Below are positions 1 through 11,319 of a stretch of 14,499 bases of DNA, in pieces. Source of the DNA: Conidiobolus incongruus B7586 (Eukaryota > Entomophthoromycota > Entomophthoromycetes > Entomophthorales > Conidiobolaceae); NCBI GenBank assembly GCA_000697335.1, contig JNEM01009257.1:1-14499 (forward strand), given 5' to 3'. The notes below the pieces were generated by a model. The model was not told where the DNA came from. It made no database searches and worked only from the letters and a program-made list of their open reading frames with translations. Position numbers and translations under genes: made by a program. The first letter of the stretch is position 1. Each line of letters starts with the position of its first letter.

Positions 1-158
1 TTAAAAAACTTCCTTTTTATTTAAGCTTGATAATTTTTTAATATAAATAATTTAATATTAATATTAAATTTTTTATAATATTTTTCACTAATTTTAATTT
101 TTTATATGTAATAAAGTTTTAAATAAATATGAATTTAGTATACACTAACCTATAAAAA
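1..158. other. AT-rich flank, no recognisable feature
   Basis: Almost pure A/T sequence at the window edge with no open frame, RNA or repeat that I can name. The last 25 bases or so (about 134-158) resemble the sequence just outside Tc1 copy B (13121-13139), so the homologous block may begin slightly before the terminal repeat I chose as the boundary. Confidence 0.5.
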
Positions 159-169
159 TAAGTTATAAA
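159..169. repeat. Terminal inverted repeat, outer end of Tc1 copy A
   Basis: TAAGTTATAAA, whose reverse complement TTTATAACTTA ends copy A at 12924-12934. The same motif bounds copy B at 13140-13150 and 14485-14495. The first TA may be the duplicated target dinucleotide, leaving AGTTATAAA as the start of the repeat. In A/T-only sequence an 11-base match is modest evidence; the matching spacing in both copies is what supports it. Confidence 0.6.
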
Positions 170-372
170 ATTAAAAACACTTATATTTCTATTAATAACT
201 TAATTAATATTTAATTTAAATTTATTTCATTAAATAATTAAAATCTATTATATTTATTAATAATATATATTATTAAATCATTATATTTAGCTATTAATTG
301 GTTAAAATATAAACCCTTAAATTTTACTTAAGATAAGTTATAAATTTATAGATTTTTAGTGATAAAAATAAA

Positions 373-1330
373 TTAAAACTTGATATATTTATCTTTAGCT
401 TTTTTAACTTTTTTAAATTTATAAGGTATAAAATCAATTAATATTTTATAATAAGAAAGGTTAATCTTGTTTTATATTTCTTAAATATATTTTTAAAGTT
501 AATTTAAATTTTTTATTAGGTGGAAAGCTTTAATAAGTTTTTTAATTAATTATAAAGGTGTTTAATTAGGTTAAGGTTAAAAAATTAAGAAAGCTATTTT
601 ATAACTATTATTTTGTTATTTTTAAGTTATTTGGTAATAAAAGTTATAATATAATAAAAGGCATTATCTTACTAGAAAATAATATTAGATTTATTTAACT
701 TATATTATTCAATGGTTTTTTTTAATTCATTGTTTAAAATACTTTAGTATATCATAAAATTAATTCCCCTATTAATTTTATAAAGATATCTTAAATCTAA
801 AGATAATATATATCTTTAAACAATAATTAATCTATTATTATACTGTTAGGTAAAATTAACATAATAATTATAAAATAATTTTATATCTTTTTTAAAGTAT
901 TTAACTTTTTTATTAAATCTACTAAAGTATATTTTTGTTTTATTAAACTAAATAACCTTTCTTTAATTAGTTTTAATTTAATATTCATAATAATTTTTAA
1001 ACTCTTATCTAGTTTTATAATAGGATTTTTTAGTTGGGAATGTTTTTTCTTAAGATATAAGTGATATCTATGTTAACATAAAATATATATAATAATATTA
1101 GTATTAACTAATACTCTTATATAGTTTTATAATTCTTGTTGTATTTCTACAATAACACTATATTTACTTATATTAACTAACTTATAAATATATTACTTAT
1201 TATATTTATTTATAATTTTAATATACTTAAACTTAAGTTTAAATATATTTTTATTATTATTTTTAATAGCTTTAACTATAGTAAACTAATTTACATTAAT
1301 AATTCTATTAATATTATATATTGATTTATT
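373..1330 (-). pseudogene. Tc1-type DD34E transposase pseudogene (copy A)
   Basis: Decayed transposase of the IS630/Tc1/mariner superfamily, which cuts and pastes the element at TA sites. Reading the minus strand, a degenerate N-terminal DNA-binding region lies at about 1090-1330. The VIWSDE box is at about 936-959 (read as VI*FNK), the first catalytic Asp codon at 942-944 now Asn. The QDNA box follows, with the second Asp intact at 666-668. The DLNPIEHLW box (read NLNLIKHLY) places the third acidic position at 561-563, now Lys, exactly 34 codons after the second: the DD34E spacing of Tc1. The C-terminus reads KKAKDKYIKF and stops at 373-375, matching the family's KxAKGxxTKY-like end. Many stops are present, most consistent with Trp or Gln codons hit by transitions, and a one-base difference from copy B near 530-540 shifts the frame. 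The start codon cannot be fixed. It is non-functional; the family assignment is strong. Confidence 0.85.
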
Positions 1331-1387
1331 TTTTTTATATAATTAATACACAAGTAGATTTTTTTAAAGAGGGATTTAAGTATAATA

Positions 1388-1392
1388 ATATC
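1388..1392. repeat. Target-site duplication, left side of outer retroelement
   Basis: ATATC directly before the 5' LTR, paired with ATATT at 12806-12810 directly after the 3' LTR. The one difference is C/T, as expected from the decay seen everywhere here. Five bases is the normal duplication for Ty3/Gypsy integrases. Confidence 0.8.
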
Positions 1393-1788
1393 TGTTAAGA
1401 GACTAGTTTTTTAAATTATTATATGTACTTCTATATAATCTAATTAACTATAAATTATATAATTAATTTATACTTATATAGTTAAATTAATTGTATAAAT
1501 AGCATTGAATTATTTAATAAACTAAGTTTTTTTTCTTTTTAATTCTTATTATTTTTTTACTTTTATATTATTTCTAAGATTAAAACTATATTCTATTAAT
1601 ATTATAAGATATTAACACTATTTAATATAAATCTTAATATATTAATAACTTATCCTAGTTTAAAGCTTAATTAAACTTTATTTACACTTGCACACTATAG
1701 CTACATTATATTATTATATTCTATATATACTACTTTTATATTAAGTTTTCCTCTATACTATATTAGTTTAATTACTACTATACTTATA
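1393..1788 (+). repeat. 5' LTR of outer retroelement
   Basis: A 396-bp terminal repeat beginning TGTTAAGAGACTAG and ending CTTATA, where the last dinucleotide is probably a decayed CA. It aligns end to end with the repeats at 12411-12805 and, in reverse complement, at 6006-6403 and 11320-11717. The long A/T run in its first 110 bases and the C-containing block near 1680-1700 (ACACTTGCACACTA) are shared with the other copies. Confidence 0.9.
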
Positions 1789-1806
1789 TAATAGCAACAA
1801 CAAAAC
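1789..1806 (+). other. Expected primer-binding site region of outer retroelement
   Basis: Sequence just inside the 5' LTR (TAATAGCAACAACAAAAC), similar to the equivalent place in the inner element, read in reverse complement at 11302-11319 (TAGTAACAGCAATAAAGC). The position is that of a primer-binding site, but I do not recognise a tRNA complement, and some chromoviruses prime on their own RNA, so the primer is unassigned. Confidence 0.4.
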
Positions 1807-1849
1807 TATTAAAAACCTACTAGAAATTAATAACTATCTGTATTAAACT

Positions 1850-2900
1850 TAATTATTACTATTTTAAATTTTATCAATAATTTATTTTATTTAAATTTAA
1901 TACTATATATTATAATACCACCAAAAAAAGATACCATTATATTATTTTAATAATGATAGTAATTTAATTACTAAGTAAATCTAAAACTTTAGTTTTTAAA
2001 AGTTTATTACCCTCTAAAAAGCTTATATTAAACAACTTTTGATTAAAATAAATATGTTTTAAAAAGCTTAAATATAACAAACCAGCTACTTTATTATAAT
2101 TAATACATTAAACTACCTTTTTAGTATTTTCAAAAACAAATTAACTACTTATGATAGTTTTAAAAACCTCTACAAACTTAAAAACTACTTTAAAAATATA
2201 AAGAATTACCTTGATTTAATTTTAGATGAAGATTTAAAGAATATTTTTAAATTAGCTATTTTTTTTAGAAAAATCTGTTTAAACTTGGTAATTAACTTAT
2301 TATAAACTTAATCTTAAAAAATCTTCAAGAGGATAACTTACTATAAAAATATTAACTTTTAAACAATTAGAAAAAGTTTTTAAAAAAAAGTATTACTTAA
2401 AAGATTAAGTTTAATTAACAAGAGAAAAACTTTCCTAGCTTAAATAAAAAACTTCTACAAGATAATTAATTGAGAAATTTAAAGAGATATATTTAAACAT
2501 ATTAAATTTTACTGAAGAAGAATAAATCTATAAACTATTATAATACCTTAACTTTCAAATAAAGCTCTAATTAATTAGTTAGGAACATTTTAATAATATA
2601 TTTTTTTTTAATATTTGTAATATATAAATTATAATTGATAATATATTTTACTCTATAACTAAATTTTCCCACCTTAAAAATTAATCTTTTAAACTTTACT
2701 TTAACCCACTTAAGTTTTAAATGATAGATGTTTTTGTTTTAAGGTTTTATAAGAAAACCTTTAGTGATGAAGTTAAAGCTTACTTAAAAATAAACAAAGG
2801 TTGTTATTACTGTTAAAAAATTTAAGTTAATTATAAAGTTAATAAATATCTTTTAAAGAAACAATATCTGTTTAATTTTTAATAATCTTAACTTACCAAC
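1850..2900 (+). pseudogene. gag region of outer retroelement
   Basis: Fossil of the structural (capsid/nucleocapsid) part of the element. The best anchor is a degenerate CCHC zinc-knuckle block at about 2795-2845, introduced by a Lys/Asn-rich stretch and CYYC; the same block is seen in the inner element on the opposite strand near 10255-10308. The upstream portion is Lys-, Phe- and Leu-rich in translation and is assigned to capsid from position and from collinearity with the inner copy, not from a recognised motif. Limits are approximate. Confidence 0.65.
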
Positions 2901-3049
2901 TATAAATCAAACTTAAATAATATTAATATAACTTTAAAATCACTTTTTTTATAATTAATCAGTAGATTCTAATCTAATCCACAAAAATTCCAATAGATTA
3001 CTGATTCTACAAATTAAACTATATATACTAGAGAAATCTAACTGATTAA

Positions 3050-3400
3050 ACTATTAGAAACTAGAAATATTCTAATAACTAATTTATCTTGTGATTTTTT
3101 ACTTTTAACTATTACTTTATTGTTAATGTTAATTAGTTTTTTTATAAATAATTTATTAGTGTTTAATTAATTTTAGTTGTTTTAATTATATTATCTCTTC
3201 TTTTATTATTGTAAAGCTATCTTTACCTACTTAAAAAAGTAACTTAATAATTAAATATACTAACAACTTAATAAAATAAACATCTAATACTATATCTAGA
3301 TACTTATTATTACCCCCTAACTACTCTTAATATATTAAATTCCTAGTTAACAACATTAGTTATAATTTTATACTAGGTTAAAATTAGTTTGAATATCATA
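3050..3400 (+). pseudogene. Protease region of outer retroelement (approximate)
   Basis: Between the zinc knuckle and reverse transcriptase, where Ty3/Gypsy elements encode a retropepsin-type aspartic protease. A weak match to the hydrophobic stretch around the active-site loop lies near 3120-3160. The call rests mainly on position and on conservation with the inner copy (about 9740-10090, opposite strand). Confidence 0.45.
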
Positions 3401-3799
3401 ATTTTATATCTATAAATATTACCCTAGAAAGCTACAAATTTATTTTTTTTATATTCCAAAAAAAATTAGTGGAATTAATCTTAAAAAACCTACATTACCC
3501 TACTATAAAATTATTAAATACTATACCTAACACTAACTTTATAGTTGTAGCAAATAATTCTATTATTATAAGCAAAAACCAATATAAAAAACTAATCAAA
3601 AACCTTAATAATTTATAAAGATATATATTTGTTCATTATTTATCTATTAATACTTTATTTATTAATTTCAATAAAGTTATATCTAATAACCACTTCTTAT
3701 ATAATATAATAAGTTAATTTACTAATATTTTTAAATCTATAGATAAATTACTTTTTAAATATAATATTAAGTATAAAATTAAACTACTCTTTAATACAC

Positions 3800-4430
3800 A
3801 ACTATACTTAAAGTTTACTTCCTATTTATCTCTTAAATAATATTAAACTTTAAAAGAAGAAATCTAAAAACTATTTAAAAATAGGTATATTAAACCTTTT
3901 TCCTTACTATAAAAATTTCTAATCTTCTTTATAAAAAAAACTAATGGTGGTTAAAGATTATATATTAATAATTGTGTTTTAAACTCTAAAACTATCAAGG
4001 ATAAAACCTTATTATTAAACCTATATAATATTAAAGATAAACCACTTAAATCAATTATATTTATTAAACTAAATGTTAAGAATAGATATTATAACATTAG
4101 AGTTAAAGAAAATTCTATCCCTTTAACTATTTTCAACACCTTTTTAAGTTACTATAAATTTATTATTATAAACTTTAGATTGTGTAATACCCTTGTAACT
4201 TTTATTTAATTTATCAATTCCCTTTTTAATTTTGTTTTTAATAACTTTATTATTATATATCTTGATAATATCCTAATCTATTCAAAAACTAAAGAAGAAT
4301 ATATTTAATATATTAATTAAGTTTTATAAATTATTCAAGAATATAAATTACTTTTAAAACTATCAAAATATATTTTTAGTACCTCTTTTGTTTTTTTCTA
4401 TAGTTATATTATTTCCTTTAAAAAAATTAA
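3800..4430 (+). pseudogene. Reverse transcriptase region of outer retroelement
   Basis: The best preserved part of the element. In order: a block like LKEEIxKLFKNRYIKPF near 3840-3900; FFIKKTNGG near 3925-3955; a KLNVKNRYYNIRVKE block near 4065-4110, equivalent to the KLDLxxAYHxIRIxE motif of Ty3/Gypsy enzymes; and an IIYLDN-ILIYS block near 4249-4283 at the polymerase active-site signature. Order and spacing are those of a Ty3/Gypsy reverse transcriptase. It is a fossil with many interruptions. Confidence 0.88.
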
Positions 4431-4619
4431 TATTGATTTAACTAAACTTAATAGTGTTAAAGCTTTCACTATATTTTTAAACAAAGATTAACTTATGTTT
4501 GTACTTAAATTATTAAATTACTTTAAAGATTTCATTGATTATTTTATTGAACTTATTACTTTTCTTACTAATTTTTTAAAGAAAAACTTTTTTTTGAATA
4601 AACCCTATTATATACTTTC

Positions 4620-5010
4620 TACATAAATGTTTTAATTTTCTATATTACTAATGTTTTTACTTTATTAATCTTTAATTTAAAACTACCTACTATTATTTTT
4701 ATTAACTTTAATTTTTTTATAATTAGTAGATAGTTAACTTAGTTTAAATTTAATTTATATTTTACCCTATAACTATTAGATAAAATAATAAATAAAAGAG
4801 AATAAGTTAAGTTTAACCTTATAAATATTACTTTAAAACTAATAATATTCTAGTTAAGAAAAATAAAACCATTTGAATTAAAATACCTAGTTTATAAACA
4901 AAAACTTTTTACTTTAGTAGAAATAATTAAAAATCACTTATATTTCTTGTCCTACAATTTTTTTAACACTTATAAATTATAAATCATTTATTTACTTAAA
5001 TACTCAGAAA
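4620..5010 (+). pseudogene. RNase H region of outer retroelement
   Basis: Lies between reverse transcriptase and integrase, where Ty3/Gypsy elements carry RNase H. Decay is heavier than in the polymerase domain, and I place it by order, length and collinearity with the inner copy (about 8060-8470, opposite strand) rather than by a clean catalytic motif. Confidence 0.55.
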
Positions 5011-5379
5011 CATTTATTAAAAAGATAAGTTAAATAGATTAAAACTATCTAAGCTTACTTTTTCTTTATTTAATATCTTTTAGGTTAATAAAACTATGTT
5101 ATAGATACTTTATTAAAAAATCTTACATACCTACCCTTTTATTCTAATTATAAAAACCCAGTAAATATTAACTAAATAATTATTAATGAAAGAAATAAAG
5201 AATTTATTAAACTACTTTAAAAAACACTTTTAAATAATAATTTCTTTATTTTAATCAAAGAAAAACTCTCTAAACTATTAAAAAACCAATTAAAATATGT
5301 TAAAAAATTTAAAATTATCAATAACTTATTATATTATAATATTTGTCTATATATTCTTAATATTCTTAAGATTTAACAA

Positions 5380-6005
5380 ATAATTTTTAATGAATACTAT
5401 AACTTATTTATTAGAGGACATCAAAACTAATTAAAAACTACTAAGAGAATTAAAATAAAGTATTACTAACCTTTTTTAATTATATTAATTTAGAAATACA
5501 TTAATACCTGTGATATATGTTAAAGAATTAAATATAACACTCAACTAAAATATAGTAAACTTATTCCCTTATAAGTCTTTAATAAAATTTAATAATAGAT
5601 TTAACTTAATTTTATAGAAATTCTTAAATTAACAAATAGTTAAAATAACTTATTAATTGTAATTGATTCATTTTCCAAATATGTTTATTTTATTCCTTAT
5701 TTTAAAACTTTTATAACTAAAGATGTTGCACAATTGTTATTCTTTAATATTTTTACCTATTATAAAATTCTACAAACTATTGTATTTGATAAAGATATAC
5801 AATTTAACTTTTAATTCTAGAAGTTACTATCTTTTTTCTTTAAAATTAACCTAGCTATATCTACTATTAATTATTACTAAATTAATAAACTTGTTGAAAA
5901 ACTATTAAAACTTTAAAATAAATAATTAAAGCTTATATTAACACTAATCAAATAAATTAAAATATTTATATCTACCAACTTTAATATTTATTTAATACCT
6001 TTATC
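5380..6005 (+). pseudogene. Integrase region of outer retroelement, part before the nested insertion
   Basis: An HHCC zinc-binding block is visible at about 5387-5530 (FNEYYNLFIRGHQN, then INTCDIC). The catalytic core follows from about 5590: LLIVIDSFSKYVYF near 5645-5690 contains the first Asp motif, and ILQTIVFDKDIQFNF near 5768-5812 contains the second. The stretch leading to 5990 corresponds to the region around the third acidic residue. The coding sequence is then cut by the reverse-oriented relative at 6006 and resumes at 11723. Confidence 0.85.
6001..6005. repeat. Target-site duplication, left side of inner retroelement
   Basis: TTATC before the inner element, paired with CTATC at 11718-11722 after it; one C/T difference. 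The inner element's own integrase region holds the uninterrupted equivalent (CACCTTTATCAATAAATC, on the minus strand near 7082-7100), which confirms that a single TATC-containing site was split. Confidence 0.75.
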
Positions 6006-6403
6006 TATAAGTGTAGTGGTAGTTAAACTAATATAGTATAGAAGAAAACTTAATATAAAAGTAGTGTGTGTAGAATATAATAATATAATGTAGCTATAGT
6101 GTATAAATATAAATAAAATTTAATTAAGCTTTAAATTAAGATCAGTTACTAATATATTAAAATTTATATTAGGTAGTGTTAATATCCTAAAATATTAATA
6201 GAATATAGTTTTAATTTTAAAAATAATGTAAAAGTAAAAAATAATAAAAATTAAAAGTAAAAAGAAAAACCTAGTTTATTAGATAATTTAATATTATTTA
6301 TACAATTAATTTAATTATATAAATATAAATTAATTATATAATTTATAGTTAATTAGATAATATAAAAATATATATAAGAATTTAAAGAATTAGTCTCTTA
6401 ATA
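6006..6403 (-). repeat. 3' LTR of inner retroelement
   Basis: A 398-bp repeat in reverse orientation; its plus-strand text begins TATAAGTGTAGTGGTAG and ends TAGTCTCTTAATA, the reverse complement of the LTR start seen at 1393. It aligns with 11320-11717 in the same orientation and with the outer LTRs in reverse complement. Confidence 0.9.
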
Positions 6404-6418
6404 CTCCCCTAATAAGTT
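6404..6418 (-). other. Polypurine tract of inner retroelement
   Basis: On the minus strand the bases directly before the 3' LTR read AACTTATTAGGGGAG, the purine-rich tract that primes second-strand synthesis in LTR retroelements. The outer copy has the less G-rich ATTAAGAGAG in the same place at 12401-12410. Confidence 0.65.
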
Positions 6419-6474
6419 TTTTTAAAAGAGACATACTCTTTAATTTTTAACAAATAGGTATAATAAGCTAAAGT

Positions 6475-6612
6475 ATTCTTAATATTTTCTAGAGGTTCTT
6501 ATATAACTTTTTTAATAGGATAACCCATTTATTTTACATAAAAATAAAGTTTATTCCTATTAAATTTAAACTTAATTATATAATTAACATAGTATTCTTC
6601 TTCTCTATCTTA
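6475..6612 (-). pseudogene. Chromodomain region of inner retroelement
   Basis: Read on the minus strand this matches the chromodomain-like block of the outer copy (12205-12345), with its Glu-Glu-rich start near 6598-6612 and its EPLENIK-like end near 6478-6495. In chromoviruses this C-terminal integrase module binds histone marks such as H3K9 methylation and steers insertion to heterochromatin. It is a fossil. Confidence 0.75.
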
Positions 6613-6619
6613 ATTAATA

Positions 6620-7720
6620 ATTAGATCTAGTTTTAGGGTTTTTAATCAATTAGAAAAAGTGTTAAAATCTTTAAAGTATAGTTTAACTTTAGATATATGA
6701 AAGGTAAAGTTAATCCTCAAAGTTAAAGGTAATTCTAAGGTAATATTTTTAAAATTTAAATCAATAGATTAAATTTTGTAGGGATTATAATATAATAGTA
6801 AGTATTTAGGATTTAAGTTAAATTTAAATAAGGTAAGTTTAAGGGTAGATTATTCTAAGTATATAAACATATTAGTTTTATATTTAAAAGGGTTTCTAAA
6901 TAACTTTAAGTATTATTATTTTATAATCCTTTAATTTTTTTCTAAGTTAAATTTAATAAGGGAATTAATATATTTAATATTAGATTAAAATTCAACAATG
7001 TTTAAAAGTAAGTTAATTTAAAGTTTTAGAGTAATTATTAAGTTAAGATGTTTATTATAATTAATAAAATAAAAGCTAAAACCTGTTGATTTATTGATAA
7101 AGGTGTTGAATAAATATTAAAGTTGATAGATATAAGTATTTTAATTTAACTAATTAGTGTTAATATAAGCTTTAATTATTTACTTTAAGGTTTTAATAGT
7201 TTTTTCAGCAAGTTTATTAATTTAATAATAATTAATAGTAGATATAACTAGGTTAATCTTAAAGGAAAAAGATAATAACTTCTAGAATTAAAAGTTAAAT
7301 TGTGTGTCTCTATCAAATATAATAATTTGTGGAATTCTATAGTAAATAAAAATATTAGAGAATAACAATTGTATAACATCTTTAGCTATAAAAGTTTTGA
7401 AACAAGGAATAAAATAAACATATTTAAAAAATAAATCAATTACAATTAGTAAGTTATTATAACTATTTGTTGATTTAAAAATTTCTATGAAATTAAGTTA
7501 GATTTGTTATTAAATTTCATTAGGGACTTATAAAAGAATAAGTTTATTATATTTTAGTTGAGTATTATATTTAGTTCTTTAACATATATCATAAGTATTA
7601 ATGTATTTCTAAACTAATTTAACTAGGGAAAGTTAATAATACTTTATTTTAATTCTCTCAGCAATTTTTAACTAGTTTTAATGTTCTTTAATAGGTAAAT
7701 TATAACATTCATTAAATATT
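6620..7720 (-). pseudogene. Integrase region of inner retroelement
   Basis: Minus-strand fossil integrase. The HHCC zinc-binding part is at about 7560-7720 and the catalytic core at about 7090-7500. An LLIVID block lies near 7437-7460, and an IFDRDTQFNF block near 7285-7322 holds the second acidic motif. The GPY/F-type module before the chromodomain lies near 6640-6730. The stretch around 7082-7100 is the uninterrupted version of the site where this very element entered the outer copy. Confidence 0.8.
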
Positions 7721-8059
7721 GTTTGTTAAATCTTAGGGATGTTAGGAATATATAGACAATTACTATAATATAGTAAATTATTAATAATTTTAAATCTTTT
7801 GACATATTTTAATTAGTTTTCTAATAGTTTAAAAAGTTCTTCTTTAATTAAAATAAAGAAATCATTATTTAGTAGTGTTTTTTGAAGTAGTTTAATAAAT
7901 TCTTTATTTCTTTCATTAATAATTATTGAGTTAATATTTGCTGGATTTTTATTATTAGAATAAAAAGGTAAATATATAAGATTTTTTAACACAGTATCTA
8001 TAATATAGTTTTATTAACCTAAAAGATATTGAATAAAGAAAAGATAACCTTAAATAGTT

Positions 8060-8470
8060 TTAATCTATCTAATTTATTTTCTTAATAAATATTTCAAAGT
8101 ATTTAAGTAGATAAGTAATTTATAATTTGTAAGTACTAAGAAAAAATTATAAGATAAGAAGTGTAAGTGATTTTTGATTATTTCTACTAAAGTAAAAAGT
8201 TTTTATTTATAGACTAGGTATTTTAATTCAGCTGGTTTTATTTTTTTTAACTAGAATGTTAATAGTTTTAAGGTAATATTTATAAGGTTAAACTTAACCT
8301 ATTCTCTTTTATTTATTATTTTATCTTATAGTTATAAGGTAAAATATAAATTAAATTCAAACTAGGCTAATTATCTATTAATTGCAAAAAAACTAAAGTT
8401 AGTAAAAATAATAATAAGTAGTTTTAGATTAAAGATAGATAAAGTAAAAGCATTAGTAATATAGAAGATT
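8060..8470 (-). pseudogene. RNase H region of inner retroelement
   Basis: Collinear, on the opposite strand, with the RNase H region of the outer copy and lying between its reverse transcriptase and integrase. It is assigned by position and by similarity to the outer copy; individual catalytic motifs are not clear. Confidence 0.5.
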
Positions 8471-8649
8471 AAAGTATTTATATAAAAAGTGTATAGTAGG
8501 GTTTATTCAAAAAAAGAATCTTTCTTCAAGAGATTAATAAAAGAAACAATAAATTTAACAAAAGAATCAATGAAATCTTTAAAGTAATTTAATAATCTAA
8601 GTATAAATATAAACTAATCTTTATTTATAGGTATAATAAAAACTTTAAC

Positions 8650-9290
8650 ACTATTGAGTTTAGTTAAATTAATATTAATTCTTTAAGAGAAAATAATATA
8701 ACTATAGAAAAAAACAGAAAAGGTACTAAAGATATATTTTAATAGTTTTAAAGGTAATTTATGTTTTTGAATAATTTGTAGAATTTAATTAACATGTTAA
8801 ATATATTCTTCTTTAGTTTTTAAATAAATCAAGATATTATTAAGGTAGGTGATAATAAAGTTATTAAAAACAAGGTTGAAAAGGGAATTGATGAATTAAA
8901 TAAAAGTTATAAGGGTATTACACAATCTAAAGTTTATAACAGTAAATTTATAATAACTTAAAAAAATATTAAAAGTAGTTAAAAGGATAGAATTTTCTTT
9001 AACTCTAATGTTGTAATATCTATTCCTAACATCTAATTTAGTAAATATAGTTAATTTGAATAGTTTATCTTTAACATCATATAAGTTTAATAATAGAATT
9101 TTATCTTTAATAGTTTTAGAGTTTAAAACATAGTTATTAATGTATAATCTCCAACTACCATTAGTTTTTTTTATAAAGAGGATTAGAGATTTTTATAGTA
9201 AAGAAGAAAGTCTAATATACCTATTTTTAAATAGTTTTTGGATTTCTTCTTTTAAAGTTTAATATTATTCAAGAGATAAATGGTAAGTAA
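8650..9290 (-). pseudogene. Reverse transcriptase region of inner retroelement
   Basis: Minus-strand fossil reverse transcriptase. The active-site block (ITYLNN-ILIYL as read) is at about 8826-8860, the block equivalent to KLDxxxAYHxIRVKE is near 8990-9045, and the KKTNG(G) block is near 9150-9180. Order and spacing equal those of the outer copy. Confidence 0.85.
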
Positions 9291-9739
9291 ACTTTAAATA
9301 TAGTTATATACTAGGGAGTAGTTTAATTTTATATTTAATATTATATTTAAAAGGTAATTTATATATAAATTCAAAAACATTAGCAAATTAACTTATTATA
9401 TTATATAAAAAGTAGTCATTAGGTATAACTTTATTGAAATTAATAAATAAAGTATTAATAGATAATTAATAAATAAATATATATCCCTATAAATTATAAA
9501 GGTTTTTAATTAGTTTTTTACATTGGTTTTTGTTTATAATAATAGAATTATTTGTTAAAATTATAGAGTTAGTGTTAAGTAAAGTATTAAAATAATTTTA
9601 TAGTATAGTATTGTAGATTTTTTAAGATTAATTCTATTAATTTCTTTTGGAATTTAAAAGAAATAGATTTGTAACTTTTTAAGGTAATATTTATAGATAT
9701 AAAATTGTGATATTTAAACTAATTCTAACCTAGTATAAA

Positions 9740-10090
9740 ATTATAACTAATGTTACCAACTAAAAATTTAATATATTGGGAATAGTTAAGGGGTAATAAA
9801 AAATATTTAGATATAATATTAAATGCTTATTCTATTAAGTTGTTAGTATATTTAATTATCAAGTTATTTTTTTAAATAGGTAAAGATAATTTTATAACAA
9901 TAAAAGAAGAGATAATATAATTAAAACAACTAAAATCAATTAAAACACTAATAGGTGTGTTTATAAAATAACTAATTAACATAAATAATAGGGTGATAGT
10001 TAAAGGTAAAAAATTACAAGGTAAATCAATTACTAGAATATTTCTAGTTTCTAATAGTTTAATCAGTTGGATTTCTCTAGTATAAATAGT
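9740..10090 (-). pseudogene. Protease region of inner retroelement (approximate)
   Basis: The segment between the zinc knuckle and reverse transcriptase on the minus strand, collinear with 3050-3400 of the outer copy. The protease call is from position within a Ty3/Gypsy element; limits are approximate. Confidence 0.4.
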
Positions 10091-10199
10091 TTAATTTGTG
10101 GAATCAGTAGTTTATTAAAATTTTTGTAGATTAGATTAGAATTTGCTAACTAATTGTGAAAAAAATAATTTTAAGGTTATATTAATATTATTCAAGTTT

Positions 10200-11270
10200 G
10201 ATTTATGGTTAGTAAGTTAAAATTATTAAGAATTAAACAGATGTTGCTTTTTTAAAGGGTATTTATTAACTTTATAGTTAACTTAAGTCCTTCAACAATA
10301 ATAACAACCTTTGTTTATTTTTAAGTAAGCTTTTATTTTTTCACTAAAGGTTTTCTTATAAAACTTTAAAACAAAAACATCTATTATTTGAAACTTAAGT
10401 GGGTTAAAGTAAAGTTTAAAAAATTAATTTTTAAGGTGGGAAAATTTAGTTATAAAGTAAAAGATATTATCAATTATAATTGCTATATCACAAATGTTAG
10501 AAAAAAACATTTTATTAAAATGTTCCCTATTAACTAATTAAAGTTTTACTTGAAGGTTAAAGCATTATAATAATTTGTAGATTTATTCTTCTTTAGTAAT
10601 ATTTAGTATATTTAAATATATCTCATTAAATTTCTCAATTAACTATTTTGTAAAAGTTTTTTATTTAAGCTAAGAAAGTTTTTCTTTTATTAATTAAACT
10701 TAATCTTTTAGGTAATACTTTTCTTTAAAAGCTTTTTCCAATTGTTTAAAAATTTATATTTTTGTAATAAGCTATCCTCTTGAAAATTCTTTAAGATTAA
10801 GCTTATAATAAAATAACCACCAAGTATAAAAAAATTATTCTAAAAAAAAGTAGCTAATTTAAAAATATTCTCTAGATTTTCTTCTAGGATTAAATTAAGG
10901 TAATTCTTTATATTTTTAAGGTAGTTTTTAAGTTTGTAAAGGTTTTTAAAACTATCATAAGTAGTTAATTTGTCTTTAAAAATACTAAAGAAGTAGTTTA
11001 ATGTATTAACTATAGTGAAGTAGCTAGTTTGTTAAATTTAAACTCTTTGAAACATGTTTTTTTCAATCAAAAGTTGTTTAATATAAGTTTTTTAAAGGGT
11101 AGTAAGCTTTTAAAAATTAAAGTTTTAGATTCACTTAGTAATTAAGCTATTATTATTATTAAAATAATATAAGGGTATTTTTTTTAGTGGTATTATAATA
11201 TATATTGTTAAATTTAAATGAAATAAATTATAGATAAATTTTAAAATAGTAATAATTAGGTTTAATATAA
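10200..11270 (-). pseudogene. gag region of inner retroelement
   Basis: Minus-strand gag fossil with the zinc-knuckle block at about 10255-10308 (plus-strand text AACAATAATAACAACCTTTG reads CYY-like residues on the other strand). It is collinear with 1850-2900 of the outer copy over its whole length. Confidence 0.65.
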
Positions 11271-11319
11271 ATAGTTATTAATTTCTAATAGGTTTTTAAT
11301 AGCTTTATTGCTGTTACTA

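Larger units (their letters stand above)
159..1392 (-). mobile_element. Tc1/mariner-like DNA transposon copy A, larger part
   Basis: Three-prime (by transposase sense) and central part of a Tc1-type DNA transposon; the remaining ~124 bp lies at 12811-12934 beyond an inserted retroelement. It aligns base for base with copy B at an offset of 12,981 (for example the pentad-rich stretch at 761 matches 13741), rising to 12,985 near 1350-1392. The outer end carries TAAGTTATAAA at 159-169, matched by its reverse complement at 12924-12934, giving short terminal inverted repeats flanked by TA, the usual Tc1/mariner target. Joined length is ~1,358 bp, normal for the family. The exact terminus is uncertain because similarity between the copies continues ~25 bp outside 159. 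Confidence 0.82.
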
